Source: Meira nashicola (taxonomy: Eukaryota; Basidiomycota; Exobasidiomycetes; Exobasidiales; Brachybasidiaceae). Taken from it: a stretch of 64,000 bases of DNA. Location of the stretch: NCBI GenBank assembly GCA_001600355.1, contig BCJU01000012.1, positions 1-64,000 on the forward strand, written 5' to 3'. Shown in pieces: positions 49,989-61,091 of the stretch. Made by a program: the position numbers and the translations under genes. Under the pieces are notes generated by a model. That model was not told where the DNA came from. It did not search any database and was given only the letters and a program-made list of their open reading frames with translations. Numbering within the stretch: position 1 is the stretch's first letter; each line of letters starts with the position of its first letter.

Positions 49989-51059
49989 ATGTCCCAACAA
50001 AACGATTCTTTCGCCTCCAACAGCCGCGCCGCAAGCGTTGCTTTCCGCCAGAATGATTTGAAAAGAGCGGGGATACTGTTTCCTCCTGATGCCCTTGATC
50101 TACCGGCAGATATTGAGCGTTTGAAGGCGTCGATCATCAGCTACCCAGCATCATTCCGTCTAGCAGAATCAGACAAGGACATTATAGAAGCAATCAAAAC
50201 AACTCCCCTTCCAGATCGCACTCTCTTTGAGCAAGTGTACGAATATGCGGATGTGATCCACGCTGATCAAATACTCTCTTGCGCATTGCAGCATGAGCGA
50301 GTTTGGATGCGTGAAATCAATGAACCGACCTTGTCCATATACTTCAAAGCTCGTAGAGAAGGTATTGTCAGTACAACGGAGGACTTCATCTGGAAGGAAG
50401 GTAAAGAACTTGCCAGTCTCACGAGCTCCGTCACATTAAGTGATCCCAAACCTGATGTTGCCATAGGACTCAAACCGGCTAAAAATGATGCAGACTCTTC
50501 TGCTGAAAGATTATCGATTACCATGGACACCTTGGAGATGCTGCGAGAATCGACGAGGGTGGGTCTGATCTACAGCCCATCACATCGCCGCGATATCGTT
50601 TATCCAGCGATTATATACGAGGCCAAGTCAGACAGTAATCCAATTTTGTGGGCCGAAAATCAAGTAGCAATTGGGGCTTCACGTGCGCTTGGGCTTCTGG
50701 CCGATCTCTCTCGCTCGTCCAACTGGGCAACTGTTCCGCCAGTCTTTGCACTGACGTCAGCGGGCTCGCTCTGGCAGGTTCATATCGCCTTCATAGCTAA
50801 TAATGGAAATGTGGTGAGTTCCTCCGCAGGCCAGCCTTAAGCCAATATGAGTGCTGACATGACCTGAATAATAATAATACAGTCGATGTTGCCGTTGCTT
50901 AGCAAGAAGCTTTCCTTGGAAGATACATCTGAACGGTTCTTCCTGCAATTGATTCTACACCGGATCAAAGTCTGGCTGCTTACTACATACAAGGAAAGTA
51001 TTGAGCGACAGCTACGGATTTTGCTTCACCAAAATATGGGCAATCCTACGCGAATATGA
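49989..51059 (+). CDS. PD-(D/E)XK nuclease-fold protein
   Basis: Two exons, 49989-50813 and 50883-51059, with a GTGAGT...ACAG intron of 69 nt, give 333 aa. The core motif is PDVAIGL (D156) followed about 50 residues later by IIYEAKS (E211, K213) and AENQVAIGASRAL (Q225), the order and spacing of a PD-(D/E)XK active site. An Arg/Leu-rich helical C-terminus ends in GNPTRI. No signal peptide or membrane segment. Fungal proteins of this type are numerous and poorly characterised; nuclease activity is inferred only from the fold. The frame is intact, unlike most neighbours. Confidence 0.82.
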
Positions 51060-51535
51060 CGTGTATCTAACTCAAGAACACTTCTATCACAATGGAAGAA
51101 AAACGCAAGACAATTGGGTCCTCAAGAGAGAAGACTTTCTTTTGAATTTGCATAGGGAATGAGCAATCAATTGGATCATCAGACTTCTTACGAATTGAAG
51201 CTGTTTGAAAAAGCGCAGCCAAATTCTGCACCTGCGTGCGCTCCGCTCCACAATCTTTTTACATCCGTCACTGTCTTTTCCGCGGTCGCACAAAAAAAAC
51301 GCTCAGTGTCTTGAAAAAGAACATTTACTTTGCTATGGTCTCTGGAATAGCTTCTTCCTACAGAGTCCTCCCTACAGAGTCCTTCAGAAGGCTCAGTCCC
51401 CAATTCTACACATGCTACACAGGCTCCGTGTTTCCTCCTTACAGACTTTCTTACGATCAAAAATTCTCCGGGGCCGTACATAGAAGTTCCGGTTGTTTGA
51501 ATGTTTCTTGTAATGGCGAGCCAGTACGAGAGTGC
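51060..51535. other. No supported gene
   Basis: Overlapping ORFs on both strands (51205-51547 plus, 51188-51595 minus) without recognised domains. A PAS domain that would accompany a white-collar-type finger was looked for and not seen. Confidence 0.35.
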
Positions 51536-51870
51536 CACAAACGTTGATGTGCTCCTGTTTCCGGAGAATTGTGCCTCGTGTGGCGCTACAGGCACTCCAG
51601 AATGGCAAAAGAGCCCAAGTGGCCAAACTTAATGCTTTCTGTGGGGTCTTGCATGCGAGGACGATTGGCCAGAAAAGGCAGGTGCTAGAAAATGCTGCAA
51701 CTGAGGTCTCTGTCGAAGAGATAGGAAGCGAGTTGCTCAGTCGGAAGCTAAAAATGTTTACGATCGCTTCGAGGATATCTCAATCGCATATACCCGACGA
51801 GTTTGGCACACCAATGAACGATCTTTATTTCAAAGGCGATGTGTCTGCGGTGCGCGCAGCTTGTTTATAA
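51536..51870 (+). pseudogene. GATA-type zinc finger relic, white-collar-like
   Basis: The first half reads ENCASCGATGTPEWQKSPSG (Cys codons at 51570 and 51579), the typical TPEWxxxPSG finger. A stop follows in that frame. One frame over the finger continues as LNAFCGVLHARTIGQKRQ with the first Cys of the second pair missing, and then about 60 further codons to 51870. A small deletion has removed a metal ligand and broken the frame. Confidence 0.78.
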
Positions 51871-52689
51871 AGTGGAATATCGGCATAGGAGAAGCAAAAT
51901 GGGGAACGATTACCTTATGCTGGGTATATGATGTACGCATTATTAGCTTTCATGGTAAGGGTATGCAGCACCTGCTTCTTCTATCAGAAAATTGAACCTT
52001 CTTCAAACTGCATTTGCAGGCGAACATTCATCTAGAATTTGAATTCGAGCGTGTGCGCAAATTTTGGATATTGTCACGATAACCAAACGATATTCTATGA
52101 ACGCGCAAGCAAACGTTTTTAGCCACCTTGCTTTCTTCATTTTCTTTACAATGTCATATTCGGTGGTATCTTTTTGGCGCAAACAGATTCCTTTCAGACA
52201 TACCAGAGTGTATGAAAGGACTGAAATGCAACTCTTGTGCGACTATCGTTACTATTATCTTACACGAGTTCATTTGCCTGTCAATGTATTTTTATTCTTT
52301 TGGACGTAGAGTTTGTTTAAAAATTTAAGCCTACATGCAAATGAAATCTTGACCTACCTGATCTCGTGCTAATGGTATTGCAAAGTCATCGTATGCGATA
52401 TCAACAAATGATGGGGATGATCTCAATGCAAAAAAGAGTGTTTTGGCCGCAAAAGTGCATCAAATGCCAGTCAAGTTGATACGACCGCGTTACATCTAGC
52501 TTTTACACCAGATATAATCCCAGATGCGCATTTCTTTAGTATAGACATGTGAAAGTCGAATTATTTTTCCTAAAAAAAGCCACAAAAGATACAATATCAC
52601 GTTACTCTATCAGTAATTAATAAAAGGCTATTTTAGGGGGCTCACCGCTCTACCTTTTATGACTATCCTCGGAAGGAGAGTTGTTGTAT
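51871..52689. other. No supported gene
   Basis: ORF pair 52064-52328 overlaps in two frames and is not recognised. The last 300 bp are AT-rich and may be mitochondrial sequence upstream of the rRNA match, but no clear landmark was found. Confidence 0.35.
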
Positions 52690-53650
52690 GCACAGTCTAT
52701 TCATAGTAAGGTAGATAGACAAAAGGGAAACACCCCAGAGCATAATCTAAGGTCCCAAAATACTATTTAGTGAAAATAAAGAAAGTTTTCTCCTAATACA
52801 GCCATGAAGTATGCATTGAAGTTGCAATTTTTTAGGGAAAGTGTAATTACTCAATGTTTTTCGTCAAACTGGGGAGAAAAGCGTCGACATATTACCGGAT
52901 ATGGAATAATATACCAACATTGTGTCTTTTTCTGATAATAACAAAAATTGGGTAGTAGAACACTCNATATTCATGTGAAGATTGTATTGCGTACAATTGG
53001 ATGATACGGAAGAGAGAATGCGGACATGAGTAACGTAAAAGGGGTTATAATGCTCCTTGCCGAAACCGAAAGGGCTTTATGGAAAAAATTGATCTGCCAT
53101 AGCTTATGTGATCTCTAGGAAAAATGCGAGAGCAGTATCTGATGAGTATAAAAGAAAATTGCTAGTAATTAGTACAGAAAAAAACTTCTATATTATGAAT
53201 AATTTTATCCTAAATCGACTCTCTTAGTAGGTAGAGAATACTAAGGCGTAGAAATAATGCTTGTGAAGAAATTTGACAAGCTATATCTGTAAGTTTGACG
53301 ATAAGGATAACCGAAGTTTAAATTAGAATGGAGTGACAAAATCCTGGGCTGCGACCGTTTACCAAAAACAGAGCAATTTGCTAAGACCAAAAGTACTTGT
53401 ATAAGTTGTGAACTCTGTCCAATCCCACGCCCTGTAGAGAGACAAATTTTCTTTAATCAGAGAAGTTTGAATTTGAAAGGTGGTCAATGACGGTCTTAAC
53501 TATAAATATCTGAAAATAGCAAAATTCGTTGGCTATTAAATGTAGTCCTGCATNAATGAGGTAACGTGGTCCTGCTGTTTTCTCAATGATCATACTGAAA
53601 TAAATCAGTTAGGAGAAATGGGACTTAACCTACTGTTAGTGCTAAAGGCG
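52690..53650 (+). pseudogene. rnl: Mitochondrial large-subunit rRNA fragment (numt C)
   Basis: Conserved landmarks of mitochondrial LSU rRNA occur in order: AAGGTCCCAAAATACTATTT near 52750, AAAGTGTAATTACTCA near 52838, GGTAGTAGAACACTC near 52951, GCGGACATGAGTAACG near 53019, TAGAGAATACTAAGGCG near 53232, GACCGTTTACCAAAAACA near 53353, and GTCTTAACTATAA through GCAAAATTCGTTGGC and TGTAGTCCTGCAT near 53493-53553. They span domains II to IV. Drift and indels show decay. Two single N bases (52966, 53554) fall inside; the second replaces a near-universal G. Confidence 0.93.
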
Positions 53651-55420
53651 TCTAGATTGATGAAGGTGAAAAATATTATGTCTTTTTCACGTGCTTCGCA
53701 GAAATACTGGCAACCAAATTTGATAACCCACTGTTTGATGGATGCAGCGTCGATGGTGATAAATGTGTAAAGGTGACGGTCTTCTTCATTTCATCTGACT
53801 GGCATAGGGAATACTCTCGCAACTACAAACATTGCTCTAACACGCTCTGTATTCATGAGATGACCTACATTCTACCGAAACTTTTCCATCAGCGAAGGAT
53901 GATTAGATACTTCAGAATGAGAAAAACAGTATCAAGAGGCTTGATAAATATCACTTGTAGGATTCGGATTATTTAGAATACCATAATCCTGTTACACAGA
54001 AGAAAAAAACACCTTTGAGTGGCTTTAGTAAAAAAAGAAAATCAATCCGTTTTAGCTTGTATACAATTTAAGAATCGATACCTGACGGTCTTCCCATTTA
54101 TAGTAACTTCAGGGGTCGCCCTTGGCCATTGCGCCCCTTCAGAGGGTCATCTCAAGGTTTGCTACTTAGCATTTAATGTCTTCATCAGAGTCGCAGTCGA
54201 AGCTCTGATATTCATCATAGCAATGGATGATATAGGACACATTTTTGCATTGCTTGAGCAGACCATCTCGAGCTTCAGTAGGCCCGAAGCCTTGAACTAT
54301 TGCCCAAATTCCAGCAGGGACTATGAAATCCCATGTATTTGCCCGACTGCGCATCGACAGGCTCCCGAAGTATTCAATTAGTGACGGAAATGCTGATTTG
54401 TCCCGTATTCTGAAAATATTCCTGACAACATTAAAGAACAAGTAGTTCCTCTCGTCTAGCAAAAAAAGGCGAAGTTGTTCGAAAATCGCAATTTTCCCTG
54501 GTTCGTCTTCGTGAATTTCTTCCGCATAGAGCCCGATGCGCTAATACACCTTATACGATATACCCATCTGATCACTCATTCCCTTTATTGCCCGGCAGGT
54601 GCCTATAAAGTCACTGATAGAAGGAAACGAGGACAGCAAGCTTCTGCGGCGGCTCTACGTCTGTGGAATTGAAAAAGGTGGTCAGAGTATTAATATTTGC
54701 TGGTAAAACCATAACGCACATGGCGGTTTGAGCTAAGAGTAGTTCGATGGCTGGTCTGGAAGTCACGGTAAAGTCGAATGTACCCCACGTGCTATCAGCG
54801 CCTCATGTTGTTAAACACTGGGTTTATGATTTAGCGTTTGTCTTCTTTTGGCTTCCAGACCCCGCCTTGGGGTTGATTGATGTAGAACCTAAGATTGGAA
54901 ACGTATGCGATCAGATCTCGAGGGCCGGGAGATCTAAATTCACGCGTCGTGGCGCATCACCTGCACATTGCATATTTTGCACGTCTTTCACAAATTTGCA
55001 ATTGAAACGTCCACGTGTTCTGCGCTGTAGGAGCTCATTGATTTGCTATTGTACGCCCCACGACTGTTCGTATGTGAATGATCCGCTCACAGTTTCTTCC
55101 TCTGCTTGCATCTTGGTTCCGATATGCGCGTCTCGGTTGTACAGTTGAGTTCTCAGCCAATAAAACGCTTCGATTAACTTTATGTTTCATTTGCTAGTCC
55201 TATTATTTTTCAGTCCATCGATTCGACGGAGTGCATGTTGCAAAATTGGAACCTAGGTTTAGTATTATCTCAATCACCGTTAGCGTCAAAAACGGCACTG
55301 ATACCAATCCATCTTGGCTACTGCGAAGATGCGGTCTGCTGGATCTAGACTTACAAGGTAAAGCGCATTCCATTGATACAAGAAGTCCTAAATTTGAGAC
55401 ACTTGAAAGCCCAAGGATGT
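53651..55420. other. No supported gene
   Basis: ORFs 54166-54462 (minus) and 54747-55148 (plus) were examined and not recognised. The right arm of the inverted repeat begins at 55421. Confidence 0.35.
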
Positions 55421-55421
55421 G

Positions 55422-56376
55422 GAGGAGTGTAAATAACGCGACCGCTGGGATCTGCATTTAGCGCTTGTTCAAAGCTCGTTTGTACCACAAAAGTTGCTGT
55501 TCGACGGGCAGTAGCAAGTAGATTTGCGATCGCATAAGAATAGCCTCGAGCTACCACGTCAGTGGAAACTTCGCTTGAAATGCAGGGATGATAAAGGAGT
55601 ATTATACCACCAGGGACAACTTTTTGTCAACACTGCGACGATGCACAAAAAACTTACTGATGCCGCGAATATTTCTGACCTCTGAAGGCCAGATGGGAGT
55701 CTTTGAGGCATCTCTGAAGTTGTTGTGATCGGCGGTGTCTTCTTCCGTGTGAGACAACGTTTATGTAACACTGGTCCTAGCATTTGTCTGTCATTAAAAA
55801 AAATCTAATTTGATGCTAATTAGCCGTGGAATTCTCAGATGAGATCCCTTTTTGATGCAGTAGATAATAGAGAGCGTTTTTCAGATATCGCTCACCAACC
55901 ACTTGCTTTTTGCCGTCTAACCAATGAATGTGACTATAATGTTTTATTTTTTTATATTTTTTTTCACTATTGAGAGCTCCTTTCTGATTGTACCGCGGCA
56001 TAGCAATTTCGAGTTGCTCTTGGGAAAGAAGTGGCGCTGAAAGTGCTCGTCCTCAGGACGCAGGACGTCCGATTTCGATCGATAAAACATTCTAATACCA
56101 TGCCTCCGATAGTTCAGTCTATATCAAGCGGAGAATACAGTCCTGTCGTTTCTATTTCGAGAGTCAAGGATGGTCAGGTAATAAGTAATATGGTTGTGTG
56201 AGCAATGCAAGATGTTTAAATGAGCAATGTAAAATTGATACAGGGAAAGCATTGGATTGAGCTACTCAGCAGACACATGTAGATACCAAAGATTGGCACG
56301 AGAATTGATTCAAAGCCTCGCATCGTTGGTAATATAGTACTGGTTGCAGAGCAGTTTGGATCGCATTTAGTGAGAA
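55422..56376. other. Inner end of right arm, no recognised gene
   Basis: Mirror of 4731-5685. Exon-like pieces on the minus strand (55351-55557, 55559-55783, 55816-56001) with no family match. Confidence 0.35.
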
Positions 56377-57375
56377 TCATCGATTTTTACGGTGTTCAGG
56401 AAGGTGTGACGTCTCTAGATGTAGAGGGCAAAGTGAAAAGTCAGATGTCTTCAATACTACAAAGCAGTGTCCCTATACTTACCGTAGTATACGTGTACGA
56501 ACGCGCGTGCAATCCCATCAACAGGTTCCAGCTTATCTTGAAGTCCCTGAGCGACGTCGTGCACGAATCTAAGAGATCGATCGGGTGACATTACAATGTC
56601 AACTTCCACCACAAATCCCTCGCCGCAATGATATGCGTGTAGAGTGTCGACTTGGAGGATTGAAGAAGGGTGCCGAAGTGTTATGAAGACAATCTCCTGG
56701 ACGAGGCTAGAGTTTGCTCCCACACCGCACAGCTGTAAAAATTCAGTGCGGATTAAACCGATCCAAGAAATGATAATCACAGTCGCAATAAATAGAGCTC
56801 CTGCTGGATCGACCCACCACTTCAACTTCGAGCCGGCGGCGGAGGTAAAAATACCAAATCCGTATCCGAAGCAATCGTTTCGGTTGTCTTCCCAAAGTAT
56901 CTCTATTCATCTTTCTAGCTTTTCTGTGAAGGTAATCTAGGCCAATGTTGCTGACAGCCTCACAACAGCTCTTTGCCATCGTGACGAACAAGGGCAAAGA
57001 TAAAGTTGTTGCAGCCGCATAGATTTGCAGAGCGGCAACAACGATTGTACCATAGATTGATAGAAAAATGGCAGCCCGAATCTAGAAAGTGTGGAGCAAC
57101 ATTGCTAATCAGAAAGTGTGTCACATTTTGAGGAGAATGTTACATACATGAAGCTGAGACGAGCTGATACTACGATTCCGACTGCGTGCAGCGGTAGGAT
57201 CTTGGGCTACCATGATAAGACGATCGATCTGTGAATTTTGCTCGGCGTGATATGCTCTTGCTCTATGGGCACGGCGGTGAATCAACGATTGTAGTTTTGA
57301 GACATGTTCCTGAGTTACGACACATTTGCGGAGACCTCTTAGATCGTCTGAAGTTTCTGGCGAGACTTCAATCAT
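56377..57375 (-). pseudogene. CDF-family metal transporter with internal deletion (right copy)
   Basis: Identical mirror of 3732-4730; minus-strand exons 57375-57148, 57081-56480 and 56414-56377. It carries the same loss of membrane segments 3-4, the same frame change at the junction and the same replacement of the acidic ligands in segment 2. Because both arms share every lesion, the gene was broken before duplication or the arms are kept identical. Confidence 0.85.
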
Positions 57376-58877
57376 TTTTTGTGTAAGTCACTGTTGGTTG
57401 CGAGTCTGATAGTATCATGAATCTTTTCGTCATGAGTTATGGATGAAGTATGCTGGCGATTTAGAGACCGCATCCTTCTGCTGTTGGCGCCGTGCATTAG
57501 CCTTACTTAGCGCCGAGTCTCGTAAACTACTTACCTTTCTAGCCGCCTTTGCACCTGATGGGTACAAGATTTGTGTGAAAATATTAAGACTCAGGCGTGA
57601 ACAACTAATGTTAGCTTGCTGGTACTGCGGTTCAGGTCAATCGACGGTGCGTATAAGATAGTGTAAACACTCAGGGTATCTCATGCCTTCGGAAAAACGA
57701 GAAATACATACAACTATTGAATTGATCAGGATACCACAGAAAGCTCAATCTAGGGGTTGTTGTTGATGATGAAGATAACGGAACCCCTTGAATTCATCGT
57801 GCGGCTCGTCTCATTTATTGTCCAGAGACCATTTCAGGGATGTCAGTGCAGTTCGTGCTCTTCTTATACACATTCTTCCTCCTGGGAGCACGCGTTAATT
57901 TGCTTACACTTCTATTACGCATGAAATCTGCCTGCCTCCACCGACTTCGTCAATAAGACAACAAGACTTCTTCGAGATATATAAACGATTTCTTCAAATG
58001 TAGAAAAGATTCAGGTTACTAGCCTGGTGCTTCTGTGGATCATCATCATACAATCAGTCTTTCGTCGCGCATGCTCGTTAGACTTTGACACAAGGCCGTG
58101 GACTCTATACATCAAAATGCTGCTAGGTTTATTGTAAATACGAATTTTGAGTTTCTTTTCCTTTTCATTTTGGCACATTGCTCGTGTTTATATGTTTTAT
58201 TTCCGAGAATTTGTACGTCTACTTTCTCTCTAAGATTGATCATGATTGCTGCATGTGTACAAGTCTTTCTTGACAACTGCAGATCTCACGTTTTGCATTT
58301 TAAAGTGCTCATCCATCGCATTGCATATCTTTCACCTTCGCTGTGTTGGCGCTGCTCAGGAGCTTACGATCAAGTGATCTTCAAAATGTGATGGCGATGA
58401 GCAATGTGACCTCTATCTTGACTCACATCGATAATGTTGGAGAATAGGCAGGATACGAGGATACTACAAGCGACAGCGTCATCATGTCTCCTCGACTAAT
58501 GAGCTTTGACTGCAGTCAATTTATACTTTAAAAACAATAGATCGGTGAACAGTTGAATGGTGAGCCTTATAGAATGTATCGTGTGGGCACACATGATGAT
58601 CCTGTAATACTTTGCGCCGAACGCACAGATGTGATGCAGTGCGCGCAAGCCTTTTGGGTATGGCCGTGATGTGCTTGACTGGTTAATGAGTACGGCTTGA
58701 CAATGGATTGACAAATAAAGCGATATGTGCGATTTGCTCTTCGAATTGGCTCTCATTCTGCCAAAACGCGGGTTTCGCAAAAATGCCGCAAAGTTTAACG
58801 GCTGCTGTATATAAGCACGCTATGTGTAGCACGATGTAGAGTGAGATTCCCCTGCCGACAATTTTTTCCTTACAGCT
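57376..58877. promoter_or_regulatory. Shared spacer between divergent CDF genes (right)
   Basis: Mirror of 2230-3731. It should hold the promoter of the ZRC1-like gene. No gene or recognisable operator was seen. Confidence 0.4.
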
Positions 58878-60615
58878 ATGCCGCGTTTCTCCCACTTAGT
58901 AAGTGCTTGTGCCGTTCCCCACTCTGTAACCGTTACTCACACGGCATGCCCGCTGCCCTCCTCTTAGCGTCCGCCTCGTGACTGGACGCGATCATCCAGA
59001 CTGCAAACCGTGATACTGATGAGCTGTGCCATCTTCGTCGTAGAAATTGTTGGTGAGCTCTATTTGAAAGTAAGATGTGTCGTCAGGCAAGGATCCTAAC
59101 CCTTTCTTCTTCATGATTTTTTCAGTCGGTTTTCTTTCTCGCAGCCTTGTACTAATTGCTGATGCATTTCACGTGGTGCGTTACCCGTCGCTGACGAAGA
59201 GATCAGAGGTTGTCAAGTTCCGTGCTGATACGATCCTTATTTTTTCGATGAACATCAGATTAATGATCTTCTCGGCTACATCGTGATCTTGTACTGCATG
59301 AAGCTAGCACAAAAAGACACAGGTTCACAACAACAGACAAACTCAGATCAGGCCAATCTTCCAGTAAACGAAGAATTGCAGAACCAAAAGCTCGACAAGA
59401 GACTTTCCTATGGCTGGCGCCGAGCAGAGGTTGTCAGTGCCTTTTTCAATGGCAGTTTTTTGATTGCGCTAAGCGTGTCTATTTTCCTGCAAGCGCTGGA
59501 TCGATTTGTCAATCCTGAAGGTGAGTGCATTTCCCCAGATTGTCCAAATAGAGCTAATTGTCTGACATGGACCATTGCTCTATAAAAGAAATCGATAATC
59601 CGAGAAATGTTGTGATCGTAGGTGCTGTAGCATTAACTCTGAACGTGCTGAGTGCTCTTATCTTTCATGGTAAGTGGTATGGGATCATCCTATCAACATC
59701 TGCTGCAAGAAACTTAAATCCAGCCTTTTTTACATTACAGAGCATCCAGAAAAGCCAAATCGTAATGACAATGAACAGGTCAATTCTATCACGGTAAGTT
59801 CACATAATTGACTTATTAACGGTAAGATTGTGTTGATATTAATTGATATCCGACTTCAGGGTCATGCAACACATCATCATGCACGCCTTGACAAATTTTC
59901 CACCAAGGAAGGTATGAACCTCGCTGCATTGGGTGTGCTAGTTCACATACTGGGAGATGCCTTAAATACGGTTGGGGTTATCATTGTTGGTCTCATCACG
60001 TGGTTTGTGAAGGATCCCAATAAAAAGTATGCTGATCCTGCGCTCAGCATTGCCATTGCGGTGAGCATTCTTTTGAGCTCATTACCCTTGGCATACAATT
60101 CTGCAACAATCTTATTACAAGCAGCGCCCCGAAATATGCCGCAAGAATATATACTAGAGGATCTGATGATGCTCCCCAATGTGGAACAGGTGCACGATTT
60201 ACACATTTGGCAGATTGACCAGAAGAAAACGGTGGCATCAGCGCATGTCATCGTGGGCAAGTCTTCGTCCAGCACTTACCCCAAGGAAAACATAGCCCAA
60301 GAAGATTTTCGAGACTCGGTTGCACTCACCGAAGTACGTAATTGTCTTCATGCTTGGGGTATTCATTCGGTTACATTACAATTGGAACACTGCCCTCAAA
60401 GCGAAGAGCCCCAAGCGCAGCCTGAACAACAAAAACTCGATCACGAGGACGCCGAATCGATGTCCCACCGACCGGAAAATCCTTTAACCAACAAGATTCT
60501 TCGAAAAAGAAATCATAATTCCGCTACTCATACTGGCATCTCGTGCTTGGCAGACCAAGCAATCAATTGCGATTGCACTCTTGACTATCAGCAACGATGC
60601 TGCCCCAAGCCTTGA
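58878..60615 (+). CDS. Zinc/cadmium CDF transporter, ZRC1/COT1 type (right copy)
   Basis: Seven exons: 58878-58898, 58968-59052, 59126-59175, 59259-59520, 59589-59669, 59741-59793, 59860-60615; phases agree at all six introns (66-83 nt), giving 435 aa. The tiny first exon encodes MPRFSHL; the ATG was chosen because it splices into TRSSRLQTVILMS, the conserved family start. Membrane segments are interrupted by a long acidic/Gln loop at about 65-95 and a short His loop at 186-191. Metal ligands H51/D55 and H213/D217 are present. The cytosolic C-terminal domain has HDLHIWQI and HSVTLQLEH. Likely vacuolar Zn/Cd loading. Calmodulin follows 476 bp downstream on the same strand. Confidence 0.9.
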
Positions 60616-61091
60616 AACGCATAATCCCTATTGCAACGTTGAAAATGCTTTTGCACCGTGCGATGTGATTCAATTCTTCCCAACGTTTTCTTACATTATC
60701 TATTTCCTGCTTCCTTCATACGTTTTATAAATAAGAATTTTCGCACCCAGCCCAATTTTCCTTAAATGTAATTCTGACCCCCTTATAAGCCACGCTCAGA
60801 GCATGACTAAGCAAATTGATCTTGTCTCTGGGACCTAGTGATTTGGGTGAGTGAGAAAAATCCACTGAGTCGGAGAATAGTGATGAAAGATTAAACGCGT
60901 GCGTAGGCGACAAGATAAGTATTTACAAGCCAGCAAATAAGAAAAATCACCTGGAGGCTCCACGCGTATTGCAGGCTCACCAACAAAGATCGAGAGAAAA
61001 AGCCTGGGAGTTGGCCGAAAGCTGGAATTTCCATCCGTTTGTCTTTCATCGACGATCCGAACGAAAACTTTTCGACGCATAAATCCGGACT

